From: Acanthamoeba castellanii str. Neff
Lineage: Eukaryota; Discosea; Longamoebia; Acanthamoebidae
Length of the DNA: 60,975 bases
NCBI RefSeq assembly: GCF_000313135.1
Contig: NW_004457323.1
Coordinates: 402,673-463,647 of the forward strand
Direction: 5' to 3'
The notes under the pieces were generated by a model. That model had not been told where the DNA came from. It ran no database searches and was given only the letters and a program-made list of their open reading frames with translations. This document shows positions 22,432-33,161 of the stretch, piece by piece. Position numbers and translations under genes: made by a program. Position 1 is the stretch's first letter, and every line of letters begins with the position of its first letter.

Positions 22432-23173
22432 CTTTTTGGTGCTCTGTAGTGGTGTGTGTGTTACTTCCAAGGCTCTCGTTGGCTCGCAAGCGATGACTGC
22501 GCACCCTGGGGGTCGATAGTGACTTGCGCGACTGCTGTTGCTGGCCTCTAGGCCGACTCGGTGGCGGGTGGTTGTGTTCAGGTACCTCGATATGCGGCTC
22601 GCTCAACTCCTTTTGCTGATTTGTGTCAACGAAGTACCTTTACTCACATACAAACATCATCAGACGTCGTGTCGTATGTGTGTCGTGTCGTGTCGTGTCG
22701 TACCGTGCTCCGCAGCCGGTGACCTTGTGCTGGTTGCAGTTGTAGTACTGACGCTGGACGCCGGAGGTGAGTGACTTAGCGCCGCCTCGCTTGTGCCATC
22801 GCCAGGTGGTGAGCAGGTTCTCGGGTGTAGTGAGGTAGGTGCCTGCCCCGTCCAGTGAAACACCACCTATGCCGGCCAGTTCCTCATCTAATCTCCTCTT
22901 CTTGGCTGCCGACCCTTCGTCTTCCGCTTCATCTCTGCCCAGATTCCCTACAACGCTTCAGAATCAATTCAGTATTGTGTTCTTTGGGGAGGGGGCGCAC
23001 TCTCTAAGATGCTCTTGCTCTTTCTCCTGTTCGATCGATTCTTGATGATCGTGGTGCTGGTCTGCTAACAGTTGCGCCACTACCTCCTCCGACAGCTCCA
23101 TCCTCTCGCCTCTGGCCAAGGTTGTGGCCCACCCGCACCCTTTCGATTCGCCTTTCGCCCCCCGTATGGCCAT
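22400..23173 (-). CDS. WRKY/GCM1-superfamily zinc-finger protein (small putative DNA-binding protein)
   Basis: Three-exon reading, not identical to any family I know. Exon 1 (ATG 23173, or 23101 for MELSEEVVAQLLADQ) is acidic and Gln/Glu-rich. Exon 2 (about 22.70-22.96 kb) holds a basic stretch (AAKKRRLDEE), then NLLTTWRWHKRGGAKSL and RQYYNCNQHKVTGCGAR. Exon 3 begins around RYFVDTNQQKELSE and gives PHIEVPEHNHPPP. Trp-Arg-x-x-Lys, Tyr-Tyr-x-Cys, Gly-Cys-x-x-Arg and a final His-x-His occur in the order and spacing of WRKY/FLYWCH fingers, so a Cys2-His2 zinc site is likely. The WRKYGQK heptad itself is not conserved (WRWHKRG). The 3' end is uncertain: reading straight on gives a stop at 22400 that overlaps the alcohol dehydrogenase start by about 30 bases; another splice could end it earlier. 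Confidence 0.55.
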
Positions 23174-23259
23174 GAAATTTCCGGGTGAGGGCAGAGCGAA
23201 AAGACATTCGCCTGGATTTTAGCTGTTTATTGTTCTTTTTTCTCAAGGGCGAGGCTCCA

Positions 23260-24087
23260 TCAATCGCTCTGCTCCTCTGTGCTGACCACAGTCACGGGGA
23301 TATCCTCGCAGTGCTGCAGCACATACTGGGAACCCGATCCGAACACCGCCCTGATGAAGTAATGTTGAACGCGCGTGCGATTTCCAGGTGGTTTGCGTTC
23401 GACGTGCGCACATGGGGGGGGGGACGTCTCACCTTCTGGCGTTCGAGATGTTGGTGCGGCGGCCGGTGACGACGGCCTGGGCTCCCCGCAGCCTGTGGCA
23501 CACACGACACGGAGAGATAAGCGGATCGCACTGCGAAGGAAGAAGATGGCCATTCCGTACCGAGCGTAGGAGCATACGCCATCGCCGAACGCGTCACCTC
23601 TCTGATAGTGGAAGTGGGCCATTCCGCAGCGCCTCTGCCGACCCGACCCAGCTTAGTTGGACACTGCACCGACGATGCTCGGGGAAGGGGTGGGGGCGGA
23701 GGGACTGCGCGTCGTACCCCGTTCTCTTGGCAGATACGCCTGTACCGCTGGACCAACCGGTCGTGCTCCCTCATGTCCTCCGCCTTGTGCGGATGAATCT
23801 CCAGAGCTGCAAGAGAGAGAGAGAGAGAGTGCGGGTCGTCAGTGGTTTGGATTGGGGGGGTGTGTGCCAATGAGCTTCGATCCCGCCCCTGTGCACGTAC
23901 AGGCGCTGTAGGGTATCTTCACCCCGTGGATGAGCATCAACCCGTGCTTGTCGGGCAGGTTGCGCATGGCCCAGCGCAGGGCGCGGTCGCTTTCCTCGCT
24001 CCCGTCCACGCAGACCAGGGTGAGCGGCTGGCGCGGGCTGGTGATGTCAAAGTCCTCTTCGGGTCCTGTGTGCAGGTCGAGCTGCAT
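23260..24087 (-). CDS. Universal stress protein (UspA-domain) family
   Basis: Single-domain USP of about 150-170 residues in about five exons. The ATG at 24087 gives MQLDLHTGPEEDFD, followed by the beta-1/alpha-1 signature PLTLVCVDGSEESDRALRWA. Next come HKAEDMREHDRLVQRYRRIC (23.72-23.80 kb), GDAFGDGVCSYAR (23.57-23.61 kb) and GAQAVVTGRRTNISNARR (23.44-23.49 kb), the position of the usual ADLIVVGSRG strand. The end is AVFGSGSQYVLQHCEDIPVT, equivalent to the family G-S-V-S-x-x-V-x-x-x-x-x-x-P-V motif, with TGA at the left end. The ATP-binding G-2x-G-9x-G motif is only partly kept. USP proteins are common in plants and some protists; the cellular role here is unknown. The exon at 23.57-23.66 kb has an uncertain left splice site. 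Confidence 0.75.
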
Positions 24088-24379
24088 GTTTGTGGGTCTT
24101 GAGACTACTTATCTGTTGCGGGCAGCTGTGGCTTGTTCCTGCTACCGCGATTCCACTGGTCCGTTTTATACCAGAGTTCTGCTCGTCGCCATTGGTTGAG
24201 GCCAAGATCAGTCCCGGGACTCGTCGGAATGGTTGGCCACCACTGCGGGGAAACTGCCTGAGAATGAGGAATCTGATCGTCCACTATTCCACTCCACACA
24301 TTCCAAAGAACCAACGGCTCCGGTAAGGTGAAGTGGCCCACAACTACGACCGAGCCAAGTCTGCAGCTACGCTGTGCCA

Positions 24380-26046
24380 TTATGAGTCGCTGGTGCGTAC
24401 ATATTGGCGGGCCACAGCTGTGTCTGCGCCGCCGTAGTCCACACCGCGAAGGAAGAGTCCATGCGCGGGCGCCAGGAGGTTGGCCGGCGGGAAGGGCGTC
24501 CGCTGCGGGTCCACCTCGAGCATGCGCCGAATGTCGGCCTCGTTCCACTCGCCCTGGCCCACCCTCACGAGGGCACCCACCATGTACCGCACCTGACCGA
24601 GTTGATTGTGTTTCGAGTCGTGAGATTACCGTGCAACTGACATGTGGCGTGAAGCTGTGCGCGACTGGTTGTACGAAGGAGATGCGCACCTGGTGGTACA
24701 TGAAAGCGCGGGACTTGATGGAGACATGGTAGAAACGGTACTGGTCACTTGATGGTGAAGGCAAGCCACAGAGTCAGCGTTTGGGCGAGATACAAATCAA
24801 GATACTGACCTAGAATGCTGGTGAGGAATACCTTGGGTTCGCGTAGGCGGAAGCTGGGACTTCTACCACGTCGGCTAAATCAATCGTTCGCATGGGCACC
24901 TTGGTGTACTGCAGCGCACACACAGTGTGAGTTTCAGGCCGACGCAGCACTTGGCAAGCGTGCTTTGGTAACTGGGCCTCCGCACAGTACCGTGTCGCCG
25001 TTCTTGCCGAAGCATGAGAAGTCGTGCGTCCCCTGAAACACTCTACAAACCCGCTGGGGAGCAAAGTGAGTGCGGGGGAACACAGAAGAGGGGGGTACAG
25101 CTAGAGTTGTACCTGCATTGCCTCCAAGTCCAAAGAACCTCGGCAGTGCCAACTGTGAGAAGTAACGGTTAAGACTCATGACGCACACAAAGACACACAG
25201 ACTCGCAAGAAAGGAAGGGATTGCGACCTGGTGTCTCTTTCGAACACAAGCGAGGTGCGAGTGTCGCCGCCGGTCACGAGCCGATAGAGATACGACCTGC
25301 CCACCGCAGATGAGCGGGCGTCCCACTCCTGATCCACCAGATCCACTCGGGTCACCACAATCGGATGCTCTGCAAGCGCAGTGACGAGACAAGTGAGAAG
25401 GCAGAAGGCTCAGGGCTCAGGCCAAAACAAGTTTGGAAAACCTTTGAGGTGGTAGTTCAGCCCATTCTGGAGCTCAAACTCGAGGAATGGAGGAGCCTTC
25501 TCGTCTCCTTTGCGTCAAGCAAGCAAAAAGAAGAACAAGTCAGGCGCAGGTGCAGCCTTGTGGCGCACAACAAAGAACTCGGTACCTGCTGCTGGTGGCT
25601 TCTTCTTCTTGTTGATCGATCGCAGAATGTCAACCTGGGCGACGTTGGCCAAGGCGTGGACGCCCTGCGCGGGGTGGGTTGGTGATTGCGCGCGGTGTAA
25701 AGCTGGACAGCGGTTGTCGTTAGCAACGTGGCGGTACTCACCCTGTCCGTCTGCGAGGCTACACCAAGGGAAAAGCGGGCACCACAGAGCTTGCCGATCG
25801 CGTCCTGATGAAGGTGGTGATGGTCGGCACCACGTCACCGAGCAAGTGCCATCGCGCATGCGATATGCAGTACCTCGATAACAGAGCAGACGGAAGGAAG
25901 AAGAGCCTGCTGGCGTGTTGCCCACCCACTGTATGGCGCCCCGTTGTACTGCAGCGTCTTTGTAAAAGATCAAGAATAAAGATCGTGAGTTGTGGATGTA
26001 AAGGTGGTTCTCCAACTCGCTAAGCACACCAGCTTGTAACGTTGCA
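24380..26046 (-). CDS. tRNA pseudouridine synthase, TruA/Pus1-3 family
   Basis: Converts uridine to pseudouridine in the tRNA anticodon arm. The ATG at 26046 gives MQRYKL, spliced to TLQYNGAPYSGWATRQQ (about 25.89-25.95 kb), the usual TruA opening. The exon pair LCGARFSLGVASQTD and RVHALANVAQVDILRSI spans the catalytic Asp (TD|RGVHA context, about 25.65-25.76 kb). Later blocks are EWDARSSAVGRSYLYRLVT (25.25-25.33 kb), VCRVFQGTHDFSCFGK (25.0-25.06 kb) and IKSRAFMYHQVRYMVGALVR (24.57-24.72 kb), all standard family motifs. TGA at 24380. About nine short exons. Length (about 300 residues) fits the compact bacterial/organellar TruA type better than nuclear Pus1. It is divergent from the helicase gene, with about 120 bp between the two ATGs. 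Confidence 0.88.
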
Positions 26047-26166
26047 TCTTTGGCTGCTTCTAATGGAGCAGAACCGTTGATTGTGCCACTGCTTGTTGGG
26101 TTCTTAGAACTGCTGCGGCACAGGTTATTCTTTTCTTTTCTTTTTTTTGCAAGATCGAAGGACAGG
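26047..26166. promoter_or_regulatory. Short bidirectional promoter region
   Basis: Only 120 bp separate the minus-strand pseudouridine synthase ATG (26046) from the first plausible plus-strand ATG of the helicase (26167). The interval includes a T-rich run near 26,130-26,150. Shared or overlapping promoters are inferred from spacing; no core element is identified. Confidence 0.4.
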
Positions 26167-29100
26167 ATGCTGCGTATCGGTGGGCACGTTGTGCCAAGAG
26201 GAGGAGGGTTGATACTGCCAGCGCCTTCATGGGGAGGATTCCGCGGTGGACCTACTGCGTCGCTGTTGGGAATTCCATCACGGCTTCATCTCGCGATTTC
26301 GAGCCCATTTCTCACATCGGCCAAGATTTTAGGCCGGGCGGAGGCGGGGACGCACCGATTGCGACGATTGGGCACCCCTACGGGTCGCGAAAAGAGGCAG
26401 GCAGGCGAGGATCGTGTAGCCAGGCGTCGGCCATCGCAAGATGATGACCATAATCCCATGCTTAACGAGGTGCGCCAGAAGCGGGAGGAGGTGCAGAGCG
26501 AGATCCAACGATTGCGCGAACGAGCAAGAGCGAGCAGCCAGCGATCATCGAACAACAACAACAACAACAAAGCAGCGAAGCAGAGGGTAGAAGAGAAGGA
26601 GGTCAAGCGCGAACACGCCGGCGCCGAGGACAGCGCCAGCGGCCGCCAGAAGCCGCTGTTGTCGGTCAGCGAGCTTCGGGTCAAGTACGCGCAGGGCAAG
26701 GAGCTGTTGAAGAAGCAGAAGGAGCACCGGGAGGGGCGGAAGAAGAAGTCGAAGAAGCGGCAGCCCAAGTTCGCCGACCTCGGCCTCATCCCTCCTCTCC
26801 TCCAGGCCGTCGAAGCCAAAGGCTGGCAGGTGAGCGCCCACCCACCACACACACAGAGTGTGTTTCTGTGCGTGTGCGTGTGCGTGTGCGAACAGATCAG
26901 CTCACTCACCCAGTGCGCTTCATGTAGGTTCCAACCGACATCCAGCAGCGAGCCATCAAGCTAATCCTTCGCGGCCACAATGTACGCCGCAACCTTACTT
27001 GCTCATCTCTCCACACTGAACTGTGTCACTGTGCCTCACCGCCGTCACTTCCTCACTAGGTTGTGTGCTCGTCGCAAACGGGGACCGGCAAGACGGGCGC
27101 CTTCACTCTGCCGCTTCTGCAGAGGTAACACTCGTGGCTGTGCTGTGGCGAGCTCTATTTAGGACCGACCCATGGTGTAGGCAACTGACGCGATAAGCTC
27201 GCGTTTGTCGCATTGCAGGGTCCACAAGCGCAAGCAGGACGATGAGCGAGTGGGCATCGTGAGGGGTAACGGTCAGCCGCTGATGCTTGCCGTCACGCCC
27301 ACCCGGGAACTGGCCGAGCAGCTCGTCACCGAGGTACACACACACGCACACACGCACATGCACACAACACAATCACACCAACGCAACGCAACCATGGCTC
27401 ATAGCTGACCACCTGTTCCGTGTGACTCTCTTTTTCCCCACTAAACAGGCGCGCGCGTTGGCGCAGCATCTCTCGCCTCCGCTGAACATTCTCGAGATTT
27501 ACGGCGGAGCTGAGAATCAATTCCAAGTTCCGTACCTCCCTCGCGTTCAGCGCTGACGACCAATGGGCACTGCTCACTCACTCTCTCGTGAATACGTACG
27601 AAAATCTCTTACACTCCAAAAGGTTAAGGCGCTGAAGACGAAGAAGTGGACATATTGGTTGCGACGCCGGGTCGTCTGTTGCACTATCTCAAGCAGGGCG
27701 AAGCCGGTCTGGATAAACCCGAACAGACCGTGTTCGTTGAGGATGGTACTCTCTTCTTCTTCTTCTTCATCTTCGCTTATGAACACTCTAATTCGCTTCG
27801 GCGTACTGACGCACTTTCTCTGAACAGATGAGAGTTGGGGCGATGAAGACGATGTGGATGATGACGATGAAGGCACGGAAGACGAGGCGGACGACGGGGA
27901 CTATGACGACGACGACGAGGAAGAAGAAGATGAAGAAATTCGGGAAAGCGACACGTTGGTGATGCCCACTCCCAAGGGCGCCAAGGTGAGGAGCAAGCGC
28001 GAGCAGCTGCTGGCCCAAAAGATGAGGGCCGACCACATGGCCGCCCAGATGCCGGGTGGTGCCAGCGGCGGCGCGCAGCAGTACCAATCCCCCGTCGCAC
28101 CGGGCGGGCTGCTGGACCTCGGCTTCGTCGAGAGTCTGGTCCTCGACGAGTGCGACAAGATGGTCGAGTTGGGCTTCTTCCCGGCCATCAAGCAGCTTTA
28201 CCGCCTGCTCCCCAAGCCCAAGAAGATCCTTCGCGGAGGTCCGATATCCCACACACACACGACACACACATAAACACGACACGACACGCGACACACGCGG
28301 CATGCACGTCTCTTTGTCGGTCGATGATCTCTCATCACTCAGTGTGATCGTACGCGTAGGTAAGAAGAAGGGCGATATGCAAACGTGCCTCTTCTCGGCC
28401 ACCCTGTCGCCGCGCATCGAGGATGTCATCTCTCGATTCTCGCCCAAGAGTCAGCTCATCAATCTTAACGTCGACCTTCAGCCTCCGTCGCAGGGTACCC
28501 TACAGCCCCTGTCTGCCGTCGCTGGGCTTGGGTTGATGCGTGTGTGTGTGTTGCGTTGCTGACTCCGCGTGTTACTACTGCATCCAGTCAAGCACTTGGT
28601 CTTTCCAGTAAGCAATCGACGGAAGCGCGCGCTTCTCACCTATTTCCTGAAGCGCAAGGGCAGTCCTTTCATGAAGGTTCGTCTTTTTCAAGACTTGAAG
28701 CGCACGTGCGGTGGCGTGTTGTGCGTGTGCGTGTGCGTGTGTGTGCGTACTTAACATCCCGTTGGATGCGCACACAGGACCAAAAGGCGTTGATTTTCTG
28801 TCGCACGAAGCAAAGAGCCGAGCGGCTCGCACAGACGCTCGAGGAGGACGGGTTCAAGGCCCTGCCCATCCACAAGGGTCTCACTGTGACGCAGCGACGC
28901 AACGCCATCCAGATGTTCCGTGATGGGGAAGTCCAGGTGCGTCTGCCCCCTTAAACACAGTATTACTTACTTTTTCTTGAATTCTAATTGCCTCTCGTGC
29001 AGCTGTTGTGCAGCACTGAAGTGATGGCCAGAGGAATCGACATTCCCGATCTGCCGTTTGTGATCAACTTTGACGTGCCACCACGAGGTACGTACCACAC

Positions 29101-30123
29101 GCACGACACACGACGCGCAACACCGCACGTGCGCGCACGTACATCGTAGCGCTGCTGGCTCACTTTTCTTTGTCTATCAGGAGAGGATTACGTGCACCGA
29201 ACTGGGCGTACGGGCCGAGCAGGGAACGCTGGCACAGCCATCAATCTCGTCGCCACCGCGCCCTACACCCTCAAGCTGGGCGGAAGGGTGTGCGAGATCA
29301 ATGAGCAGCACTACCTGAAGGACATCGAAACCTTCCTCGATGCCAGGTCGCTAGAGATCCGCAAGGTGCCTGGTACGTAACGCTCTGCTGCTGCTGCCCA
29401 CTCCCTGCTTTGCCGCTGTTGGGTGTGGTGGTGGGTCGGTCTAGACTGACTGACTGTAACTGTGCCTTGTGTGGGCCAGGTCCCTGGAAGGACGAGCCCA
29501 TCGACATCGCGCAGGATCCGGAGGCGCAGAAGCAGAAGCAACTGCGCGAGGAGGGCGTGCTCACCCTGCTCAAGAGGAAAGACCTCGTCGGCAAGGTCCA
29601 AGACATCGAGGTACCTTCATTACTCCGCCGTGTGTGGTGTGTGTGGTGTGTGTGGTGTGTGTATCGTGTGTCATCGTGTATGTTCACTTGTTTTCTTTGG
29701 TCGTTGTACATGCAGAACAACAAGCGACTGTCGCTGTACGAGAAGATGAAGCTCAAGGTGAGCATCAAGAGCGCACTGAACGAGAAGCAAAAGAGCGACC
29801 GGCGCAAGGCGGGCCTCGTCGACGATGAAGACGACGAAGCCGCAGAGGAGCAGAAGACCTCGCCTGCTGCGGGGAGGAAGATGATGAAGAAGAAGTCGGC
29901 CAGCGGCGAGTCGCTGCTGCCGTCCCTGCGCAACTTCAAGGAGGGCCGCTACGAGGACCTCCTGGTCGAGTTCGACAAGAAGAAGGCGCGCAAGGCCGGC
30001 GTGGCCGTCGAGTCGCCCGACAAGACCGAGCAAAAGCGACAGCAGAGGAAGAAGCTCCGCAAGGCCGTGCGACACATGGAGCAGCGCGGCCTCTTCGACG
30101 GCGACCACAAGAAGGCGCATTAG
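26167..30123 (+). CDS. DEAD-box-type RNA helicase with DECD motif II and acidic insertion
   Basis: Multi-exon superfamily 2 RNA helicase. The ATG at 26167 begins an Arg-rich, acid-poor leader that could be a mitochondrial presequence (inference). A Lys/Glu-rich region follows. Q motif: FADLGLIPPLLQAVEAKGWQ and VPTDIQQRAI; motif I: VVCSSQTGTGKTGAFTLPLL (27.06-27.12 kb); Ia: LAVTPTRELAEQL; GG: ILEIYGGAENQFQ; Ib: ILVATPGRLLHYL (27.65-27.70 kb). Then comes an insertion of about 100 or more residues rich in Asp/Glu and then Lys/Gln, before motif II, LVLDECDKMVELGF (28.14-28.17 kb), which reads DECD instead of DEAD. Motif III is CLFSATLSPR. Helicase C has KALIFCRTKQRAERLAQTL, TEVMARGIDIPDLPFVINFD and YVHRTGRTGRAGNAG. 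A 250-residue basic tail (KKARKAGVAVE...) ends at TAG 30121-30123. RNA target unknown; ribosome or mitochondrial RNA maturation is plausible. Confidence 0.9.
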
Positions 30124-30285
30124 GAATTCCGCGGAAACCAACGTCGGCAAGAATGCATTTCCTTTTCCTGCACTCAGGAATGCGCGGCACCCTCGAGAAC
30201 CATAAAAGGCGCGAACAAGACACAACACCTGTCCGCGCGAAGGGCGTGGCAGTGCCCATGATGGCACACCTTCTCAATATACTCA

Positions 30286-30742
30286 TGCAGACCCATTCAC
30301 CAACAAAGAGGGGTGCAAGCTAGACCACAGCAACCTCACCAACACTTTGCCCCATTGCAAAGCCATGTCCTCTTCACCAACAAGGATGCCCAGCTCGGCC
30401 AGTTGATGTTTCAGCGCCCTGTTGTACCTGTTCACCAAGGGCAAGAAGGTGGTCGGCCAGAGGGACACCAACCACTCAGTCGGCGCTGGTACCCCCCCCC
30501 CACGCCAACCTACCAGCCCCAAAACAGGATTGTGTCATAGCAGGACCACAGGGGGGCTCTGTCATCAAGGCCAATGGCCAGGAGGTGAGTGTTGCGCATT
30601 GCGCGCCATGCATGTCATGTGTGTCGTGTGTGAAACCGATTGACAACGCTTGTTGTTGTAAGTTCTACACCACCTCGCCACCGTTCCACATGCTGCCCTA
30701 TGTCACCATGCAGAACCTGGAGGATCTGCGCCTGCCCTGCTA
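30286..30742 (+). pseudogene. Decayed or partial gene fragment of unknown family
   Basis: Plus-strand coding-like pieces in shifting frames. One piece (about 30,425-30,480) reads LFTKGKKVVGQRDTNHSVG. After a run of about ten C (about 30,490) another frame gives AGPQGGSVIKANGQE, which a GT-AG intron (30,583-30,660) joins in frame to FYTTSPPFHMLPYVTMQNLE and a TAG at about 30,740. The frame change at the C run and the missing 5' end suggest a relic. I do not recognise the family. Confidence 0.3.
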
Positions 30743-30969
30743 GACGAGAAGACCAAAGCCACCATCACCACTCATGGCCAGCAAGCACCCACCCCCCTGC
30801 CTGCTAAGTCACCCCCCCATATCAGCTCCCCACCAGGGGCAAGAGCAAGGCTTTCTGTCGACAGCAGTGGGAGGTTTTTGTGGTATCTTTGTTATTTTGC
30901 ATACTTTGTTGTTTTTGTTTTCATCAAATTGTGGTGGGGTGGGTACTGAGTGACAGTTGGCTTTTTGTA
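30743..30969. other. CpG-poor spacer before the minisatellite
   Basis: About 230 bp of C-rich then T-rich sequence with almost no CG. No gene seen. It leads directly into the CAGATGA repeats. Confidence 0.4.
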
Positions 30970-30974
30970 TATGT

Positions 30975-32445
30975 TCACAGATGATTTTGTGGCTATATTG
31001 CAGATGACAGATGATTTTTATGCAGATGACAGATGATTTCTACGCCCATTTTCCAGATGACAGATGCTTTTATGACCAACAACAGATGATTTTGTAGCCA
31101 TTTTGCAGATGACAGATGATTTTTATGCAGATGACAGATGGTTTTTATGCATATGGTTTTTCTGCAGATGACAGATGGTTTTTTTGCAGATGGTTTTTTT
31201 GCAGATGACAGATGATTTTAATGACCAACAACAGATGATTTTTGGATGCAGATGACAGATGATTTTAATGACAATAGATGATTTTGTGACTATTTAGCAG
31301 ATAACAGATGATTTTTGTAGCCATTTTGCAGATGACAAATGATTTTTTGCAGATGACAGATGATTTTAGCCATATTGCAGATGACAGTTGATTTTTATGG
31401 GCCCATTTTTGCAGATGACAGATGATTTTGTCACCATTTTGCAGATTACAGATGATTTTTGTAGCCATGTTGTAGATGACAGATGATTTTTGTTGCCATA
31501 TTGCAGATGACAGTTGATTTTGTAGCCATTTTCCAGATGACAGATGACAGATGGTTTTTATGCAGATGGTTTTTTTGCAGATGACAGATGATTTTTTTTG
31601 CAGATGACAGATGGTTTTTAAGCAGATGATAGCTGGTTTTTTTGCAGATGACAGATGATTTTGTAGCCATTTTGCGGATGACAGATGATTTTTTATGCCC
31701 ATTTTGCAGATGATTTTATGCAGATGACATATAATTTTTATACGCCCATTTTGCAGATGACAGATGATTTTTTGCAGATGACAGATGATTTTTATGCATG
31801 ACAGATGACAGATGATTTTTGTGCCCCCATTTTGCAGATGACAGATGATTTTTAGGACCAACAACAGATGATTTTGTAGCCATTTAGCAGATGACAGATG
31901 ATTTTTATGCGGCAGATGGCCAATGATTTTTATGCCGATAACAGATGGTTTTTTTGCAGATGACAAATGGTTTTTATGCGCCCATTTGGCAGATGACAGA
32001 TGGTTTTTATGCAGATGACAGATGATTTTTATGACCAACAACAGATGATTTTGTAGATGATTTTTGTAGCCATTTTCCAGATGACAGATGGTTTTTATGC
32101 AGATGACAGATGATTTTTATGCAGATGACAGATGATTTTTATGCAGATGACAGATGATTTTTTAACCATATGCAGATGACAGACGATTTTTATGCCCATT
32201 TTTGCAGATGACAGTTGATTTAGTAGCCATTTTGCAGACAACAGATGATTTTGTAACCATTTTGCAGAGATGATTTTTGTAGCCATTTTCCAGATGACAG
32301 ATGATTTTTTATGCAGATGACAGATGATTTTTATGCAGATGACAGATGATTTTTATACCCATTTTGCAGATGATTTTATGCAGATGATAGATGATTTTTA
32401 TGCCCATTTTTGCAGATGATTTTGTAGCCATTTGGCCAGACAACA
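30975..32445. repeat. Degenerate CAGATGACAGATGATTTTT minisatellite, about 1.47 kb
   Basis: The plus strand is built almost wholly from variants of CAGATGACAGATGATTTTT followed by one of a few linkers: ATGCAGATGA, GTAGCCATTTTG, ATGCCCATTTTG or ATGACCAACAA. Units are about 20-40 bp and alternate irregularly, giving a higher-order patchwork instead of a uniform array. Some units use GGTTTTT for GATTTTT. The block has few CG dinucleotides. A 259-codon frame without stops exists on the minus strand (31,265-32,041) but is a by-product of the repeat. Function unknown. Confidence 0.9.
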
Positions 32446-32930
32446 TTTTATCAGTGTGAGATGGAGCTTTGTTGTGGTGGAATTTTATCTTCAGGAATAG
32501 TGCTCCAATTCAGCACAAAAGGGCAGAATTAAGTTCAGTCCATGTGTGCAACTGACTGAATATGGTGTGAGGTTGACCATGAACTAGATGTGAAAGTGGC
32601 CTGTTGGCCACTGATTAATATGGAATTGATGGAGGGAATGAAAGTAAAGGCAAGGTGATTGTGGGTGCTCCAATTTCACCTCTGCTTTGGCTGGTGTCTG
32701 ATTTTTCAGCTGCCATCCAAAATTTCACTCTCCCAATTCCAATGTTTGATACCCCTGCCTGCTTTGAGGCACTTGAGACCATCTTCACCCTGGCTGGTGG
32801 GGTGCCTCTCCTCAGCAAATCCAAGTTTGTAATGTGTGAGTGGGTATGTGATGCCATCTAATGGTTTACTTATTTTGTCTGAACAGCTGTGATGAAGGTC
32901 TACCACCCTTCCCCACTCAGGAGCGCTGCG
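32446..32930. other. CpG-free unique sequence, possible gene relic
   Basis: No CG dinucleotide is seen from about 32,446 to 32,920, in sharp contrast to the genes around it. The plus strand has a short open stretch (about 32,655-32,861) containing LLWLVSDFSAAIQNFTLPI and VPLLSKSKFVMCEWV, followed by a possible GT-AG intron. This may be an old decayed exon; no family was recognised. Confidence 0.35.
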
Positions 32931-33161
32931 ACTTTCAAAACTGTCCCCTGCTCTCTACACAGCCACACCACATCCCTTTGTTATGCGGCGCCCATGGGCA
33001 ACCCAGTGGGCGCATCAGCACCACCTCAAAGTGATCATACTCACCATTGAGACGAGGTCGTTTGCAAGAAACAGCAAGTTTTATCTAAATGACTCGAAAA
33101 ATCAGGTCAGCATGGCGGAGAGCTTGGTGGTTGGTGGTGATGCTCAAGCTGGGACAATGCA

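Noticed and set aside
26050..26166. N-terminal extension of the helicase to 26050
   Set aside because: It would start with TTG and leave three bases between divergent genes; the first ATG is at 26167.
31265..32041. 259-codon minus-strand frame with repeating NHLSSAKW-like units
   Set aside because: It is simply the minisatellite translated; it has no start context, domain or splice support.
30975..32445. Possible CRISPR-like array
   Set aside because: Units are degenerate, contiguous and lack unique equal-length spacers; there are no cas genes and the genome is eukaryotic.
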